Assembly: GCF_037975245.1 (NCBI RefSeq)
Contig: NC_092561.1
Location: 16,437,001 to 16,501,000 of the forward strand
DNA length: 64,000 nt
From: Apostichopus japonicus
Taxonomy: Eukaryota; Echinodermata; Holothuroidea; Aspidochirotida; Stichopodidae
Direction of reading: 5' to 3'
Positions 10,485 to 26,819 of the stretch are shown in pieces (position 1 is the first letter of the stretch; each line of letters begins with the position of its first letter). The notes under the pieces were generated by a model, which was given only the letters and a program-made list of their open reading frames with translations, had not been told where the DNA came from and searched no databases. The translations under genes were made by a program, and so were the position numbers.

Positions 10485-11676
10485 ATCGTATCTGTCTCCG
10501 ACGGATTCTCGAAAACCAACGGCTCTTTTAAGGGCCATCATATCTACCAGTTAAAGCAGATTTTTCTCTCCCTCCGAACATGCAACTTGTCGTCTCATTA
10601 TTATTTTTTTTTTTTTTTTTTTTTTTTTAATGATTATCATTATTATTGTAATTATTACTTCTATGCTGGGTGGTTGGTGATTCCCTTCGTGCATGATGCA
10701 ATTCACTAATCAATAATCAAAGTGAGCTTATCCCTAACTCATAATCATAACCCCTAATCCACACACACACACACTCTATCCTAATCGCCTTGGTATTATA
10801 AGCGTGTTAACATGGGTTGACACACATCAGCGTGTATGTTAACGATCTCCAATACAAGAGAAGTAAATCTTAAAAACGTAGTAATATCTCTATCGTTCAA
10901 AGCACGGAAGATCTTAAATTTAATACCACTGCCATAACAGTTTACCTGCCTCGGGCATTTCAATAGGCTCTCGCAGTAGATCGGGGGAAAATTTGAGCTG
11001 ATGCTCGTTCCCTCGGCTTGGCTTTGCGAATTGATTACGTAACACACCGACTAAAATTTCCAGACTTAATAACATTGAAAGGTGCGAAACGATTAATACT
11101 TGCGGTAGTATATGCCTCGTTAGTTGTTACAAGTTTCAAATTTCTAAGACTATTAATAATAAAGCCCTTAGGATCTGACTTAACACCCCAGATGCATTGC
11201 TACCAGTAAGCTCATTGAAGCAGCAAAACTCAATATCTATTTTTATTTCAAACCCCAAAAGTTACAAAAATTATTAATAAATAATAATAATAATAATAAG
11301 TTCCCTTTATCCCCTAATCCAAGATCTCTTGCTAAATACTTAATTCATAAAACCTGCGGCCAAAATCATGTGAAAAGTTCCCTACATACATTATATATAG
11401 TTTTTTAATTTTTTTTATTTTATGGGATGTTAGATTTCTGTCCAGCAGGAGTTTTCACTCAAATCTTGGGGTTTCTGACCTTTGGTTTTTGGCTGAGGGT
11501 CCGAAGCCCCACGATTATTAGGGTTGCAGCTAGCTGATACATCTAACTTAAAAGGAGAAATAAGACACTGACGCAAGCATGTTTGAGGAGAGGAATGAGT
11601 ATGTCTTTCTGGGTGATTTGATGGCCCTTAAAAGAGCCGTTGGTAATCGATGGGCGATTGCAATGCAACCTCCCCT

Positions 11677-12057
11677 TTAAGCCTTCTTGCCTCCGGATGT
11701 CTTCTTGGGTAGAAGGACAGCCTGGATGTTTGGAAGAACACCTCCCTGGGCGATGGTGACTCCGCTCAAGAGTTTGTTCAACTCCTCGTCGTTTCGGATG
11801 GCGAGTTGGAGATGACGGGGGATGATCCTGGTCTTCTTGTTGTCACGTGCAGCGTTACCGGCCAATTCCAAGATCTCGGCGGCGAGGTATTCTAGTACGG
11901 CAGCCAGGTAGACGGGTGCGCCAGCGCCGATCCTCTGGGCGTAATTTCCTCTTCGCAGGAACCTGTGTACACGACCTACTGGGAATTGAAGCCCTGCTCT
12001 TGCAGATCGACTCTTGGCCTTTGCCCTGGCCTTACCACCTTTGCCCCTGCCAGTCAT
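11677..12057 (-). CDS. H2A: Histone H2A (unit F3)
   Basis: Intact 126-codon gene, same protein as F1. Stem-loop 11623-11638. Partner H2B starts 364 bp away. Confidence 0.97.
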   Translation of the reverse strand: MTGRGKGGKARAKAKSRSARAGLQFPVGRVHRFLRRGNYAQRIGAGAPVYLAAVLEYLAAEILELAGNAARDNKKTRIIPRHLQLAIRNDEELNKLLSGVTIAQGGVLPNIQAVLLPKKTSGGKKA

Positions 12058-12421
12058 GATGAAGTAAATTTGGGTATGTTTTCGACTTGAAACGAATCAA
12101 AGAAATGATTTGCCTGCCGGAAAGCTCTCATTCAAGTAGTCCGGACTCTAAAGCTACAGCACAGTGCCCTTATGAGGGGATTCTTTGCCACCCTTTGCCC
12201 TGATCGTACAATGCGTGAAAGAATTAAGAAAAGCTTCCGCATTGTGATTGGCCAGCTCGTGTGTGCTGTGCAATGCATAGCACGTGCTTTGTCAATATGG
12301 GAAGTTTTTCTGCTTCGCTGAAGTGATATCAAATCTGTCATAAATACATTTCGCAGCGTGGAGGACACTCATTCACTCATCGCTTTACTTACCGTATCGC
12401 AACGAAAACTTCACGTCCAAA

Positions 12422-12793
12422 ATGGCACCAAAAGCTGCAGGAAAGGGAGCAAAGAAGGCCGCCAAGTCCAAGGCACCTCGCAACCCAGGAGACAAGAAGA
12501 GGCGAAGGACCAGGCGTGAGACTTACAGTATCTACATCTACAAAGTCATGAAGCAGGTCCACCCAGACACCGGTATCTCTAGCCGTGCTATGTCTATCAT
12601 GAACAGCTTCGTGAACGACATCTTCGAGCGTATCGCCGCCGAAGCTTCCCGTTTGGCCCACTACAACAGGAAGTCCACCATCACCAGTCGGGAGGTCCAG
12701 ACCGCCGTCAGACTGTTGCTGCCTGGTGAGCTCGCCAAGCATGCCGTCTCAGAGGGTACCAAGGCTGTCACCAAGTACACCACCTCCAAGTAG
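12422..12793 (+). CDS. H2B: Histone H2B (unit F3)
   Basis: Intact, same protein as F1. Stem-loop 12829-12844. Restores the longer TATATA tract missing in F2. Confidence 0.97.
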   Translation: MAPKAAGKGAKKAAKSKAPRNPGDKKRRRTRRETYSIYIYKVMKQVHPDTGISSRAMSIMNSFVNDIFERIAAEASRLAHYNRKSTITSREVQTAVRLLLPGELAKHAVSEGTKAVTKYTTSK

Positions 12794-12999
12794 ATTGTTC
12801 TTCTCGTGTAGAAGGCTCGACATCCAACGGCTCTTTTAAGGGCCATCCTATATTCCAGAAACGGCAGACTTATCTCCCCCTCCTCAAACATGCAGTTTCG
12901 TTGTCTCTTATTTTAAGTAATCTAACATTGTATCATATATACCTGTTACTCTCAAGCCATTGACCGTGTAGTTGATCACGTTCTGGGGCCCGTTTATCG

Positions 13000-13745
13000 A
13001 TAATAATAATATTAATAAGTGATATTTATATAGCGCATAATCAGCAAAGCTGCGCCAAAAAAAGAAAAAAAAAAGAAGTAAAAGCCAAAGGCAACAATAT
13101 AAAAAAAAAAAAAAAACACACCCGTACTAAACGATACTAAAACGCATATAGTCCAAAACAATTTAAGAAGCATGTAAATAGATTCAATCATAGTCCAGGT
13201 TTAAATATATATAAGTATGAGGAACTATAGTACAGTAAGAGAATTATTGTAAAAGCCTAAATACTAAACGATACAAAATAGAGCCCTAAACGTAGTAAAT
13301 AAATGAAAATTTTTAAATTAAAAAAAAAAAAAAAACATTACAGTAAGAGAATTATTACAAAATCCTAAAACAGATCAAATACCCAATACTGAACGATACA
13401 AAATAGAGTCTAAACGTACTAAATAAATGAAAGATAAATATTAAAAAAAATAAAATGTTCAGAATTAAGTAACTAGTTCCAAACGTAGTATCTATGCACA
13501 ATAACAGTTAAAACACAGTCAATCACACAGTAAAAGCGAGTCTAACATAATATGCTTTCAAAGCAGTTTTTAAAAGTGGTAAGAGAAATGCATACACTCA
13601 CAGAGTTCGGTATAGGCATTCTGGGAGCGCTGACTGAGAAGGCTCTGTCGCCGGTCTTGCATCTTGTTCTCTTCTCCTTGAGCAATTCCTGCGATGATGA
13701 CCGTAGGGTTCTGCTAGGTTTGTACGGTGTAAGGAGACAAGACAG
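13000..13745 (-). mobile_element. LINE tail, unit F3
   Basis: 746-bp copy with the same truncation point and the same missing LWNSLP residues as F1, so it descends from one insertion. Confidence 0.82.
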
Positions 13746-14771
13746 GTATTAGAATCCATAATAATCCATAATAAATCCAACAATAACGATAAATAACCTC
13801 TAAGTCCTCCCCCACCACACACAAACACTCAATAGTTTCACTTGCGATGATCGCGACATAGCCACATATGAAAATCCGCTCTTTAGTAAGACTGACGTTC
13901 ATTTTTCGCCACTGTCAACTTCTGCACCTTTCTAGCTAATTAGTCTGGAACAATAGCATGCGTGTTACGTAATCGACTCGCCAAGCCTAGCGAGCTTGGA
14001 AAAGTAACTTCCTCGGCTCACATTACCAGTGATCTACCGCGTGAGCCAAATAAAATGCCCGAGGCAAGGGAAACTGTTCTGGCAGTGGTAAAAAAAGGGC
14101 GCATTTTCAAATGATATGTTGTCTCGCATTTGGGACTAATCGTGTAACGGTACAGTCGTGCATGCATTGTGTTCAATGGACAAGTAGCGATTCGGGAGGG
14201 GGGTGGAGGGGTGGGGGAAGTTCGTATTGTCTTGCTTCTTGGGTCGTATGTCTTAGAACTTCACTGGTTTGCTGTATTGGTGAACTGGGGGTTGTTGCAG
14301 AATTTTATTACGTATAATAACCGACTTCACTTGAGTATAAATAAAAGGAGTTTACCCCTGCTCGACCTTCGCAAGAGGTCCTACGGGGGATAATATTGAA
14401 GTTTTGTAGAATAGACACTTCTTTTTTTTTCCTAGGGAAAGTTGTCTATATAAACAAACAGGAGGTCGGAACTGAAGAGCCAATTAGGTAGGGATTACTA
14501 AAGGGGGGGGGGACTTCACTTGAGGGAGGGGGTGGATTTCAATTACGGTGTTTTGAAATTTCTAGCAAAATTGCCTATGCATATAACTTATTTTGCCCGA
14601 TGCTGGCGTATACATACACACACACATACATTCACTCACACAAAGAAAAGAATTAAGACGACGAATTGCATGTTTCGAGGGAGAGGAATGAGTAACTCTC
14701 TCTGGGGATATTTGATGGCCCTTAAAAGAGCCGTTGGATTTCGATTCGTCTTCGTGACAGGAAAGATGCAT

Positions 14772-15113
<342 letters not shown>

Positions 15114-15825
15114 TCACAGTAAAATGTAGAAAGTCCCTCAATGTGTGGCATTATATTAGCGATACCCGTCAAGCAGGCGATGTTTTGAACGGACGTAAGC
15201 GAACTACCCCGATGTCTGCATCAGAACCCGTGGGAATGGAAGCTCGGCGGAGTTTGATGCCGTTTCTTGTTCGTCGTGTGATGTTCTATGTTATGAAATA
15301 TCGGTGAGGGGTGAATTCGATAAGGCCAAATTTGTCCCGAATGGTCGAATATTGGCTTCACCCTGTCATTCCGTTAAAATATCACACGTAAAATTACACT
15401 TGACGCTAACTCTGTGTTAGCCTAATCTGACCAATCGACGAAGGTAATGTTCATGACGTCACAATTGGGGATTGCTGACTGACTGTCAAATGCGAAGCTG
15501 GAGGGTTTTCGATAAGAGTTTTCAACAATTTTTCGTCATTTTAAATGGCAGAAAGTCTAAGAAATAGATACTTTATGAAAGTGACTACCATTTTCCTGCC
15601 CGGCATGAGCAGTTTCGACTACCGTTCGCTTAAATTAGGCTCCTGAAATTTGCCATTGCCGCTTAGCTAATCAGAACGACTCGCGGCTGTCGCACTCGGC
15701 CAATCAGAATCGAGCACAGGTCGAGTGACGCGATTAGCGGGTTGTTTGAGGGGAGCTGCTTATAACGTGCGGTTTCTTGTAGTCCGTGCTTCATTACATC
15801 TTTGTACTGATAGAACACAGACTGA

Positions 15826-16242
<417 letters not shown>

Positions 16243-17434
16243 ATCGTATCTGTCTCCGACGGATTCTCGAAAACCAACGGCTCTTTTAAGGGCCATCATA
16301 TCTACCAGTTAAAGCAGATTTTTCTCTCCCTCCGAACATGCAACTTGTCGTCTCATTATTATTTTTTTTTTTTTTTTTTTTTTTTTAATGATTATCATTA
16401 TTATTGTAATTATTACTTCTATGCTGGGTGGTTGGTGATTCCCTTCGTGCATGATGCAATTCACTAATCAATAATCAAAGTGAGCTTATCCCTAACTCAT
16501 AATCATAACCCCTAATCCACACACACACACACTCTATCCTAATCGCCTTGGTATTATAAGCGTGTTAACATGGGTTGACACACATCAGCGTGTATGTTAA
16601 CGATCTCCAATACAAGAGAAGTAAATCTTAAAAACGTAGTAATATCTCTATCGTTCAAAGCACGGAAGATCTTAAATTTAATACCACTGCCATAACAGTT
16701 TACCTGCCTCGGGCATTTCAATAGGCTCTCGCAGTAGATCGGGGGAAAATTTGAGCTGATGCTCGTTCCCTCGGCTTGGCTTTGCGAATTGATTACGTAA
16801 CACACCGACTAAAATTTCCAGACTTAATAACATTGAAAGGTGCGAAACGATTAATACTTGCGGTAGTATATGCCTCGTTAGTTGTTACAAGTTTCAAATT
16901 TCTAAGACTATTAATAATAAAGCCCTTAGGATCTGACTTAACACCCCAGATGCATTGCTACCAGTAAGCTCATTGAAGCAGCAAAACTCAATATCTATTT
17001 TTATTTCAAACCCCAAAAGTTACAAAAATTATTAATAAATAATAATAATAATAATAAGTTCCCTTTATCCCCTAATCCAAGATCTCTTGCTAAATACTTA
17101 ATTCATAAAACCTGCGGCCAAAATCATGTGAAAAGTTCCCTACATACATTATATATAGTTTTTTAATTTTTTTTATTTTATGGGATGTTAGATTTCTGTC
17201 CAGCAGGAGTTTTCACTCAAATCTTGGGGTTTCTGACCTTTGGTTTTTGGCTGAGGGTCCGAAGCCCCACGATTATTAGGGTTGCAGCTAGCTGATACAT
17301 CTAACTTAAAAGGAGAAATAAGACACTGACGCAAGCATGTTTGAGGAGAGGAATGAGTATGTCTTTCTGGGTGATTTGATGGCCCTTAAAAGAGCCGTTG
17401 GTAATCGATGGGCGATTGCAATGCAACCTCCCCT

Positions 17435-17815
17435 TTAAGCCTTCTTGCCTCCGGATGTCTTCTTGGGTAGAAGGACAGCCTGGATGTTTGGAAGAACACC
17501 TCCCTGGGCGATGGTGACTCCGCTCAAGAGTTTGTTCAACTCCTCGTCGTTTCGGATGGCGAGTTGGAGATGACGGGGGATGATCCTGGTCTTCTTGTTG
17601 TCACGTGCAGCGTTACCGGCCAATTCCAAGATCTCGGCGGCGAGGTATTCTAGTACGGCAGCCAGGTAGACGGGTGCGCCAGCGCCGATCCTCTGGGCGT
17701 AATTTCCTCTTCGCAGGAACCTGTGTACACGACCTACTGGGAATTGAAGCCCTGCTCTTGCAGATCGACTCTTGGCCTTTGCCCTGGCCTTACCACCTTT
17801 GCCCCTGCCAGTCAT
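17435..17815 (-). CDS. H2A: Histone H2A (unit F4)
   Basis: Intact, same protein as F1. Stem-loop 17381-17396. Confidence 0.97.
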   Translation of the reverse strand: MTGRGKGGKARAKAKSRSARAGLQFPVGRVHRFLRRGNYAQRIGAGAPVYLAAVLEYLAAEILELAGNAARDNKKTRIIPRHLQLAIRNDEELNKLLSGVTIAQGGVLPNIQAVLLPKKTSGGKKA

Positions 17816-18179
17816 GATGAAGTAAATTTGGGTATGTTTTCGACTTGAAACGAATCAAAGAAATGATTTGCCTGCCGGAAAGCTCTCATTCAAGTAGTCC
17901 GGACTCTAAAGCTACAGCACAGTGCCCTTATGAGGGGATTCTTTGCCACCCTTTGCCCTGATCGTACAATGCGTGAAAGAATTAAGAAAAGCTTCCGCAT
18001 TGTGATTGGCCAGCTCGTGTGTGCTGTGCAATGCATAGCACGTGCTTTGTCAATATGGGAAGTTTTTCTGCTTCGCTGAAGTGATATCAAATCTGTCATA
18101 AATACATTTCGCAGCGTGGAGGACACTCATTCACTCATCGCTTTACTTACCGTATCGCAACGAAAACTTCACGTCCAAA

Positions 18180-18551
18180 ATGGCACCAAAAGCTGCAGGA
18201 AAGGGAGCAAAGAAGGCCGCCAAGTCCAAGGCACCTCGCAACCCAGGAGACAAGAAGAGGCGAAGGACCAGGCGTGAGACTTACAGTATCTACATCTACA
18301 AAGTCATGAAGCAGGTCCACCCAGACACCGGTATCTCTAGCCGTGCTATGTCTATCATGAACAGCTTCGTGAACGACATCTTCGAGCGTATCGCCGCCGA
18401 AGCTTCCCGTTTGGCCCACTACAACAGGAAGTCCACCATCACCAGTCGGGAGGTCCAGACCGCCGTCAGACTGTTGCTGCCTGGTGAGCTCGCCAAGCAT
18501 GCCGTCTCAGAGGGTACCAAGGCTGTCACCAAGTACACCACCTCCAAGTAG
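18180..18551 (+). CDS. H2B: Histone H2B (unit F4)
   Basis: Intact, same protein as F1. Stem-loop 18587-18602. Confidence 0.97.
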   Translation: MAPKAAGKGAKKAAKSKAPRNPGDKKRRRTRRETYSIYIYKVMKQVHPDTGISSRAMSIMNSFVNDIFERIAAEASRLAHYNRKSTITSREVQTAVRLLLPGELAKHAVSEGTKAVTKYTTSK

Positions 18552-18757
18552 ATTGTTCTTCTCGTGTAGAAGGCTCGACATCCAACGGCTCTTTTAAGGG
18601 CCATCCTATATTCCAGAAACGGCAGACTTATCTCCCCCTCCTCAAACATGCAGTTTCGTTGTCTCTTATTTTAAGTAATCTAACATTGTATCATATATAC
18701 CTGTTACTCTCAAGCCATTGACCGTGTAGTTGATCACGTTCTGGGGCCCGTTTATCG

Positions 18758-19503
18758 ATAATAATAATATTAATAAGTGATATTTATATAGCGCATAATC
18801 AGCAAAGCTGCGCCAAAAAAAGAAAAAAAAAAGAAGTAAAAGCCAAAGGCAACAATATAAAAAAAAAAAAAAAACACACCCGTACTAAACGATACTAAAA
18901 CGCATATAGTCCAAAACAATTTAAGAAGCATGTAAATAGATTCAATCATAGTCCAGGTTTAAATATATATAAGTATGAGGAACTATAGTACAGTAAGAGA
19001 ATTATTGTAAAAGCCTAAATACTAAACGATACAAAATAGAGCCCTAAACGTAGTAAATAAATGAAAATTTTTAAATTAAAAAAAAAAAAAAAACATTACA
19101 GTAAGAGAATTATTACAAAATCCTAAAACAGATCAAATACCCAATACTGAACGATACAAAATAGAGTCTAAACGTACTAAATAAATGAAAGATAAATATT
19201 AAAAAAAATAAAATGTTCAGAATTAAGTAACTAGTTCCAAACGTAGTATCTATGCACAATAACAGTTAAAACACAGTCAATCACACAGTAAAAGCGAGTC
19301 TAACATAATATGCTTTCAAAGCAGTTTTTAAAAGTGGTAAGAGAAATGCATACACTCACAGAGTTCGGTATAGGCATTCTGGGAGCGCTGACTGAGAAGG
19401 CTCTGTCGCCGGTCTTGCATCTTGTTCTCTTCTCCTTGAGCAATTCCTGCGATGATGACCGTAGGGTTCTGCTAGGTTTGTACGGTGTAAGGAGACAAGA
19501 CAG
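18758..19503 (-). mobile_element. LINE tail, unit F4
   Basis: Same 746-bp fossil at the same place, 206 bp past the H2B stop. Confidence 0.82.
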
Positions 19504-20529
19504 GTATTAGAATCCATAATAATCCATAATAAATCCAACAATAACGATAAATAACCTCTAAGTCCTCCCCCACCACACACAAACACTCAATAGTTTCACT
19601 TGCGATGATCGCGACATAGCCACATATGAAAATCCGCTCTTTAGTAAGACTGACGTTCATTTTTCGCCACTGTCAACTTCTGCACCTTTCTAGCTAATTA
19701 GTCTGGAACAATAGCATGCGTGTTACGTAATCGACTCGCCAAGCCTAGCGAGCTTGGAAAAGTAACTTCCTCGGCTCACATTACCAGTGATCTACCGCGT
19801 GAGCCAAATAAAATGCCCGAGGCAAGGGAAACTGTTCTGGCAGTGGTAAAAAAAGGGCGCATTTTCAAATGATATGTTGTCTCGCATTTGGGACTAATCG
19901 TGTAACGGTACAGTCGTGCATGCATTGTGTTCAATGGACAAGTAGCGATTCGGGAGGGGGGTGGAGGGGTGGGGGAAGTTCGTATTGTCTTGCTTCTTGG
20001 GTCGTATGTCTTAGAACTTCACTGGTTTGCTGTATTGGTGAACTGGGGGTTGTTGCAGAATTTTATTACGTATAATAACCGACTTCACTTGAGTATAAAT
20101 AAAAGGAGTTTACCCCTGCTCGACCTTCGCAAGAGGTCCTACGGGGGATAATATTGAAGTTTTGTAGAATAGACACTTCTTTTTTTTTCCTAGGGAAAGT
20201 TGTCTATATAAACAAACAGGAGGTCGGAACTGAAGAGCCAATTAGGTAGGGATTACTAAAGGGGGGGGGGACTTCACTTGAGGGAGGGGGTGGATTTCAA
20301 TTACGGTGTTTTGAAATTTCTAGCAAAATTGCCTATGCATATAACTTATTTTGCCCGATGCTGGCGTATACATACACACACACATACATTCACTCACACA
20401 AAGAAAAGAATTAAGACGACGAATTGCATGTTTCGAGGGAGAGGAATGAGTAACTCTCTCTGGGGATATTTGATGGCCCTTAAAAGAGCCGTTGGATTTC
20501 GATTCGTCTTCGTGACAGGAAAGATGCAT

Positions 20530-20871
<342 letters not shown>

Positions 20872-21583
20872 TCACAGTAAAATGTAGAAAGTCCCTCAAT
20901 GTGTGGCATTATATTAGCGATACCCGTCAAGCAGGCGATGTTTTGAACGGACGTAAGCGAACTACCCCGATGTCTGCATCAGAACCCGTGGGAATGGAAG
21001 CTCGGCGGAGTTTGATGCCGTTTCTTGTTCGTCGTGTGATGTTCTATGTTATGAAATATCGGTGAGGGGTGAATTCGATAAGGCCAAATTTGTCCCGAAT
21101 GGTCGAATATTGGCTTCACCCTGTCATTCCGTTAAAATATCACACGTAAAATTACACTTGACGCTAACTCTGTGTTAGCCTAATCTGACCAATCGACGAA
21201 GGTAATGTTCATGACGTCACAATTGGGGATTGCTGACTGACTGTCAAATGCGAAGCTGGAGGGTTTTCGATAAGAGTTTTCAACAATTTTTCGTCATTTT
21301 AAATGGCAGAAAGTCTAAGAAATAGATACTTTATGAAAGTGACTACCATTTTCCTGCCCGGCATGAGCAGTTTCGACTACCGTTCGCTTAAATTAGGCTC
21401 CTGAAATTTGCCATTGCCGCTTAGCTAATCAGAACGACTCGCGGCTGTCGCACTCGGCCAATCAGAATCGAGCACAGGTCGAGTGACGCGATTAGCGGGT
21501 TGTTTGAGGGGAGCTGCTTATAACGTGCGGTTTCTTGTAGTCCGTGCTTCATTACATCTTTGTACTGATAGAACACAGACTGA

Positions 21584-22000
<417 letters not shown>

Positions 22001-23030
22001 ATCGTATCTGTCTCCGACGGATTCTCGAAAACCAACGGCTCTTTTAAGGGCCATCATATCTACCAGTTAAAGCAGATTTTTCTCTCCCTCCGAACATGCA
22101 ACTTGTCGTCTCATTATTATTTTTTTTTTTTTTTTTTTTTTTTTAATGATTATCATTATTATTGTAATTATTACTTCTATGCTGGGTGGTTGGTGATTCC
22201 CTTCGTGCATGATGCAATTCACTAATCAATAATCAAAGTGAGCTTATCCCTAACTCATAATCATAACCCCTAATCCACACACACACACACTCTATCCTAA
22301 TCGCCTTGGTATTATAAGCGTGTTAACATGGGTTGACACACATCAGCGTGTATGTTAACGATCTCCAATACAAGAGAAGTAAATCTTAAAAACGTAGTAA
22401 TATCTCTATCGTTCAAAGCACGGAAGATCTTAAATTTAATACCACTGCCATAACAGTTTACCTGCCTCGGGCATTTCAATAGGCTCTCGCAGTAGATCGG
22501 GGGAAAATTTGAGCTGATGCTCGTTCCCTCGGCTTGGCTTTGCGAATTGATTACGTAACACACCGACTAAAATTTCCAGACTTAATAACATTGAAAGGTG
22601 CGAAACGATTAATACTTGCGGTAGTATATGCCTCGTTAGTTGTTACAAGTTTCAAATTTCTAAGACTATTAATAATAAAGCCCTTAGGATCTGACTTAAC
22701 ACCCCAGATGCATTGCTACCAGTAAGCTCATTGAAGCAGCAAAACTCAATATCTATTTTTATTTCAAACCCCAAAAGTTACAAAAATTATTAATAAATAA
22801 TAATAATAATAATAAGTTCCCTTTATCCCCTAATCCAAGATCTCTTGCTAAATACTTAATTCATAAAACCTGCGGCCAAAATCATGTGAAAAGTTCCCTA
22901 CATACATTATATATAGTTTTTTAATTTTTTTTATTTTATGGGATGTTAGATTTCTGTCCAGCAGGAGTTTTCACTCAAATCTTGGGGTTTCTGACCTTTG
23001 GTTTTTGGCTGAGGGTCCGAAGCCCCACGA

Positions 23031-23178
23031 TTATTAGGGTTGCAGCTAGCTGATACATCTAACTTAAAAGGAGAAATAAGACACTGACGCAAGCATGTTT
23101 GAGGAGAGGAATGAGTATGTCTTTCTGGGTGATTTGATGGCCCTTAAAAGAGCCGTTGGTAATCGATGGGCGATTGCA
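23031..23178 (+). repeat. Stub of a fifth forward unit, cut by gap
   Basis: The first 148 bp of a unit: the H2A downstream block and stem-loop (23139-23154, minus strand) and part of the H2A 3' UTR. The sequence stops 14 bases before the expected H2A stop codon. The H2A gene itself must lie in the gap. Confidence 0.93.
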
Positions 23179-23278
23179 NNNNNNNNNNNNNNNNNNNNNN
23201 NNNNNNNNNNNNNNNNNNNNNNNNNNNNNNNNNNNNNNNNNNNNNNNNNNNNNNNNNNNNNNNNNNNNNNNNNNNNNN
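23179..23278. other. Assembly gap of exactly 100 N with orientation switch
   Basis: Left flank: H2A 3' UTR of a forward unit. Right flank: H4/H3 promoter of a reverse unit, heading into H4. A gap of exactly 100 N is the usual placeholder for unknown length. The reversal of the whole array at this point may be a real inversion or a contig placed in the wrong orientation. Confidence 0.98.
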
Positions 23279-23762
23279 AGGAAAATGGTAGTCACTTTCA
23301 TAAAGTATCTATTTCTTAGACTTTCTGCCATTTAAAATGACGAAAAATTGTTGAAAACTCTTATCGAAAACCCTCCAGCTTCGCATTTGACAGTCAGTCA
23401 GCAATCCCCAATTGTGACGTCATGAACATTACCTTCGTCGATTGGTCAGATTAGGCTAACACAGAGTTAGCGTCAAGTGTAATTTTACGTGTGATATTTT
23501 AACGGAATGACAGGGTGAAGCCAATATTCGACCATTCGGGACAAATTTGGCCTTATCGAATTCACCCCTCACCGATATTTCATAACATAGAACATCACAC
23601 GACGAACAAGAAACGGCATCAAACTCCGCCGAGCTTCCATTCCCACGGGTTCTGATGCAGACATCGGGGTAGTTCGCTTACGTCCGTTCAAAACATCGCC
23701 TGCTTGACGGGTATCGCTAATATAATGCCACACATTGAGGGACTTTCTACATTTTACTGTGA

Positions 23763-24104
<342 letters not shown>

Positions 24105-25131
24105 ATGCATCTTTCCTGTCACGAAGACGAATCGAAATCCAACGGCTCTTTTAAGGGCCATCAAATATCCCCAGAGAGAGTTACTCATTCCTCTCCCTCG
24201 AAACATGCAATTCGTCGTCTTAATTCTTTTCTTTGTGTGAGTGAATGTATGTGTGTGTGTATGTATACGCCAGCATCGGGCAAAATAAGTTATATGCATA
24301 GGCAATTTTGCTAGAAATTTCAAAACACCGTAATTGAAATCCACCCCCTCCCTCAAGTGAAGTCCCCCCCCCCCTTTAGTAATCCCTACCTAATTGGCTC
24401 TTCAGTTCCGACCTCCTGTTTGTTTATATAGACAACTTTCCCTAGGAAAAAAAAAGAAGTGTCTATTCTACAAAACTTCAATATTATCCCCCGTAGGACC
24501 TCTTGCGAAGGTCGAGCAGGGGTAAACTCCTTTTATTTATACTCAAGTGAAGTCGGTTATTATACGTAATAAAATTCTGCAACAACCCCCAGTTCACCAA
24601 TACAGCAAACCAGTGAAGTTCTAAGACATACGACCCAAGAAGCAAGACAATACGAACTTCCCCCACCCCTCCACCCCCCTCCCGAATCGCTACTTGTCCA
24701 TTGAACACAATGCATGCACGACTGTACCGTTACACGATTAGTCCCAAATGCGAGACAACATATCATTTGAAAATGCGCCCTTTTTTTACCACTGCCAGAA
24801 CAGTTTCCCTTGCCTCGGGCATTTTATTTGGCTCACGCGGTAGATCACTGGTAATGTGAGCCGAGGAAGTTACTTTTCCAAGCTCGCTAGGCTTGGCGAG
24901 TCGATTACGTAACACGCATGCTATTGTTCCAGACTAATTAGCTAGAAAGGTGCAGAAGTTGACAGTGGCGAAAAATGAACGTCAGTCTTACTAAAGAGCG
25001 GATTTTCATATGTGGCTATGTCGCGATCATCGCAAGTGAAACTATTGAGTGTTTGTGTGTGGTGGGGGAGGACTTAGAGGTTATTTATCGTTATTGTTGG
25101 ATTTATTATGGATTATTATGGATTCTAATAC

Positions 25132-25877
25132 CTGTCTTGTCTCCTTACACCGTACAAACCTAGCAGAACCCTACGGTCATCATCGCAGGAATTGCTCAAG
25201 GAGAAGAGAACAAGATGCAAGACCGGCGACAGAGCCTTCTCAGTCAGCGCTCCCAGAATGCCTATACCGAACTCTGTGAGTGTATGCATTTCTCTTACCA
25301 CTTTTAAAAACTGCTTTGAAAGCATATTATGTTAGACTCGCTTTTACTGTGTGATTGACTGTGTTTTAACTGTTATTGTGCATAGATACTACGTTTGGAA
25401 CTAGTTACTTAATTCTGAACATTTTATTTTTTTTAATATTTATCTTTCATTTATTTAGTACGTTTAGACTCTATTTTGTATCGTTCAGTATTGGGTATTT
25501 GATCTGTTTTAGGATTTTGTAATAATTCTCTTACTGTAATGTTTTTTTTTTTTTTTTAATTTAAAAATTTTCATTTATTTACTACGTTTAGGGCTCTATT
25601 TTGTATCGTTTAGTATTTAGGCTTTTACAATAATTCTCTTACTGTACTATAGTTCCTCATACTTATATATATTTAAACCTGGACTATGATTGAATCTATT
25701 TACATGCTTCTTAAATTGTTTTGGACTATATGCGTTTTAGTATCGTTTAGTACGGGTGTGTTTTTTTTTTTTTTTTATATTGTTGCCTTTGGCTTTTACT
25801 TCTTTTTTTTTTCTTTTTTTGGCGCAGCTTTGCTGATTATGCGCTATATAAATATCACTTATTAATATTATTATTAT
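25132..25877 (+). mobile_element. LINE tail, unit R0
   Basis: Plus-strand copy. GDRAFSVSAP is encoded at 25225-25254 and the remnant stop is at 25333-25335. The GCGCTATATAAATAT end and ATT tail reach 25877. Confidence 0.82.
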
Positions 25878-26083
25878 CGATAAACGGGCCCCAGAACGTG
25901 ATCAACTACACGGTCAATGGCTTGAGAGTAACAGGTATATATGATACAATGTTAGATTACTTAAAATAAGAGACAACGAAACTGCATGTTTGAGGAGGGG
26001 GAGATAAGTCTGCCGTTTCTGGAATATAGGATGGCCCTTAAAAGAGCCGTTGGATGTCGAGCCTTCTACACGAGAAGAACAAT

Positions 26084-26455
26084 CTACTTGGAGGTGGTGT
26101 ACTTGGTGACAGCCTTGGTACCCTCTGAGACGGCATGCTTGGCGAGCTCACCAGGCAGCAACAGTCTGACGGCGGTCTGGACCTCCCGACTGGTGATGGT
26201 GGACTTCCTGTTGTAGTGGGCCAAACGGGAAGCTTCGGCGGCGATACGCTCGAAGATGTCGTTCACGAAGCTGTTCATGATAGACATAGCACGGCTAGAG
26301 ATACCGGTGTCTGGGTGGACCTGCTTCATGACTTTGTAGATGTAGATACTGTAAGTCTCACGCCTGGTCCTTCGCCTCTTCTTGTCTCCTGGGTTGCGAG
26401 GTGCCTTGGACTTGGCGGCCTTCTTTGCTCCCTTTCCTGCAGCTTTTGGTGCCAT
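26084..26455 (-). CDS. H2B: Histone H2B (unit R0)
   Basis: Intact, same protein as F1. Stem-loop 26033-26048. Divergent from H2A at 26820. Confidence 0.97.
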   Translation of the reverse strand: MAPKAAGKGAKKAAKSKAPRNPGDKKRRRTRRETYSIYIYKVMKQVHPDTGISSRAMSIMNSFVNDIFERIAAEASRLAHYNRKSTITSREVQTAVRLLLPGELAKHAVSEGTKAVTKYTTSK

Positions 26456-26819
26456 TTTGGACGTGAAGTTTTCGTTGCGATACGGTAAGTAAAGCGATGA
26501 GTGAATGAGTGTCCTCCACGCTGCGAAATGTATTTATGACAGATTTGATATCACTTCAGCGAAGCAGAAAAACTTCCCATATTGACAAAGCACGTGCTAT
26601 GCATTGCACAGCACACACGAGCTGGCCAATCACAATGCGGAAGCTTTTCTTAATTCTTTCACGCATTGTACGATCAGGGCAAAGGGTGGCAAAGAATCCC
26701 CTCATAAGGGCACTGTGCTGTAGCTTTAGAGTCCGGACTACTTGAATGAGAGCTTTCCGGCAGGCAAATCATTTCTTTGATTCGTTTCAAGTCGAAAACA
26801 TACCCAAATTTACTTCATC

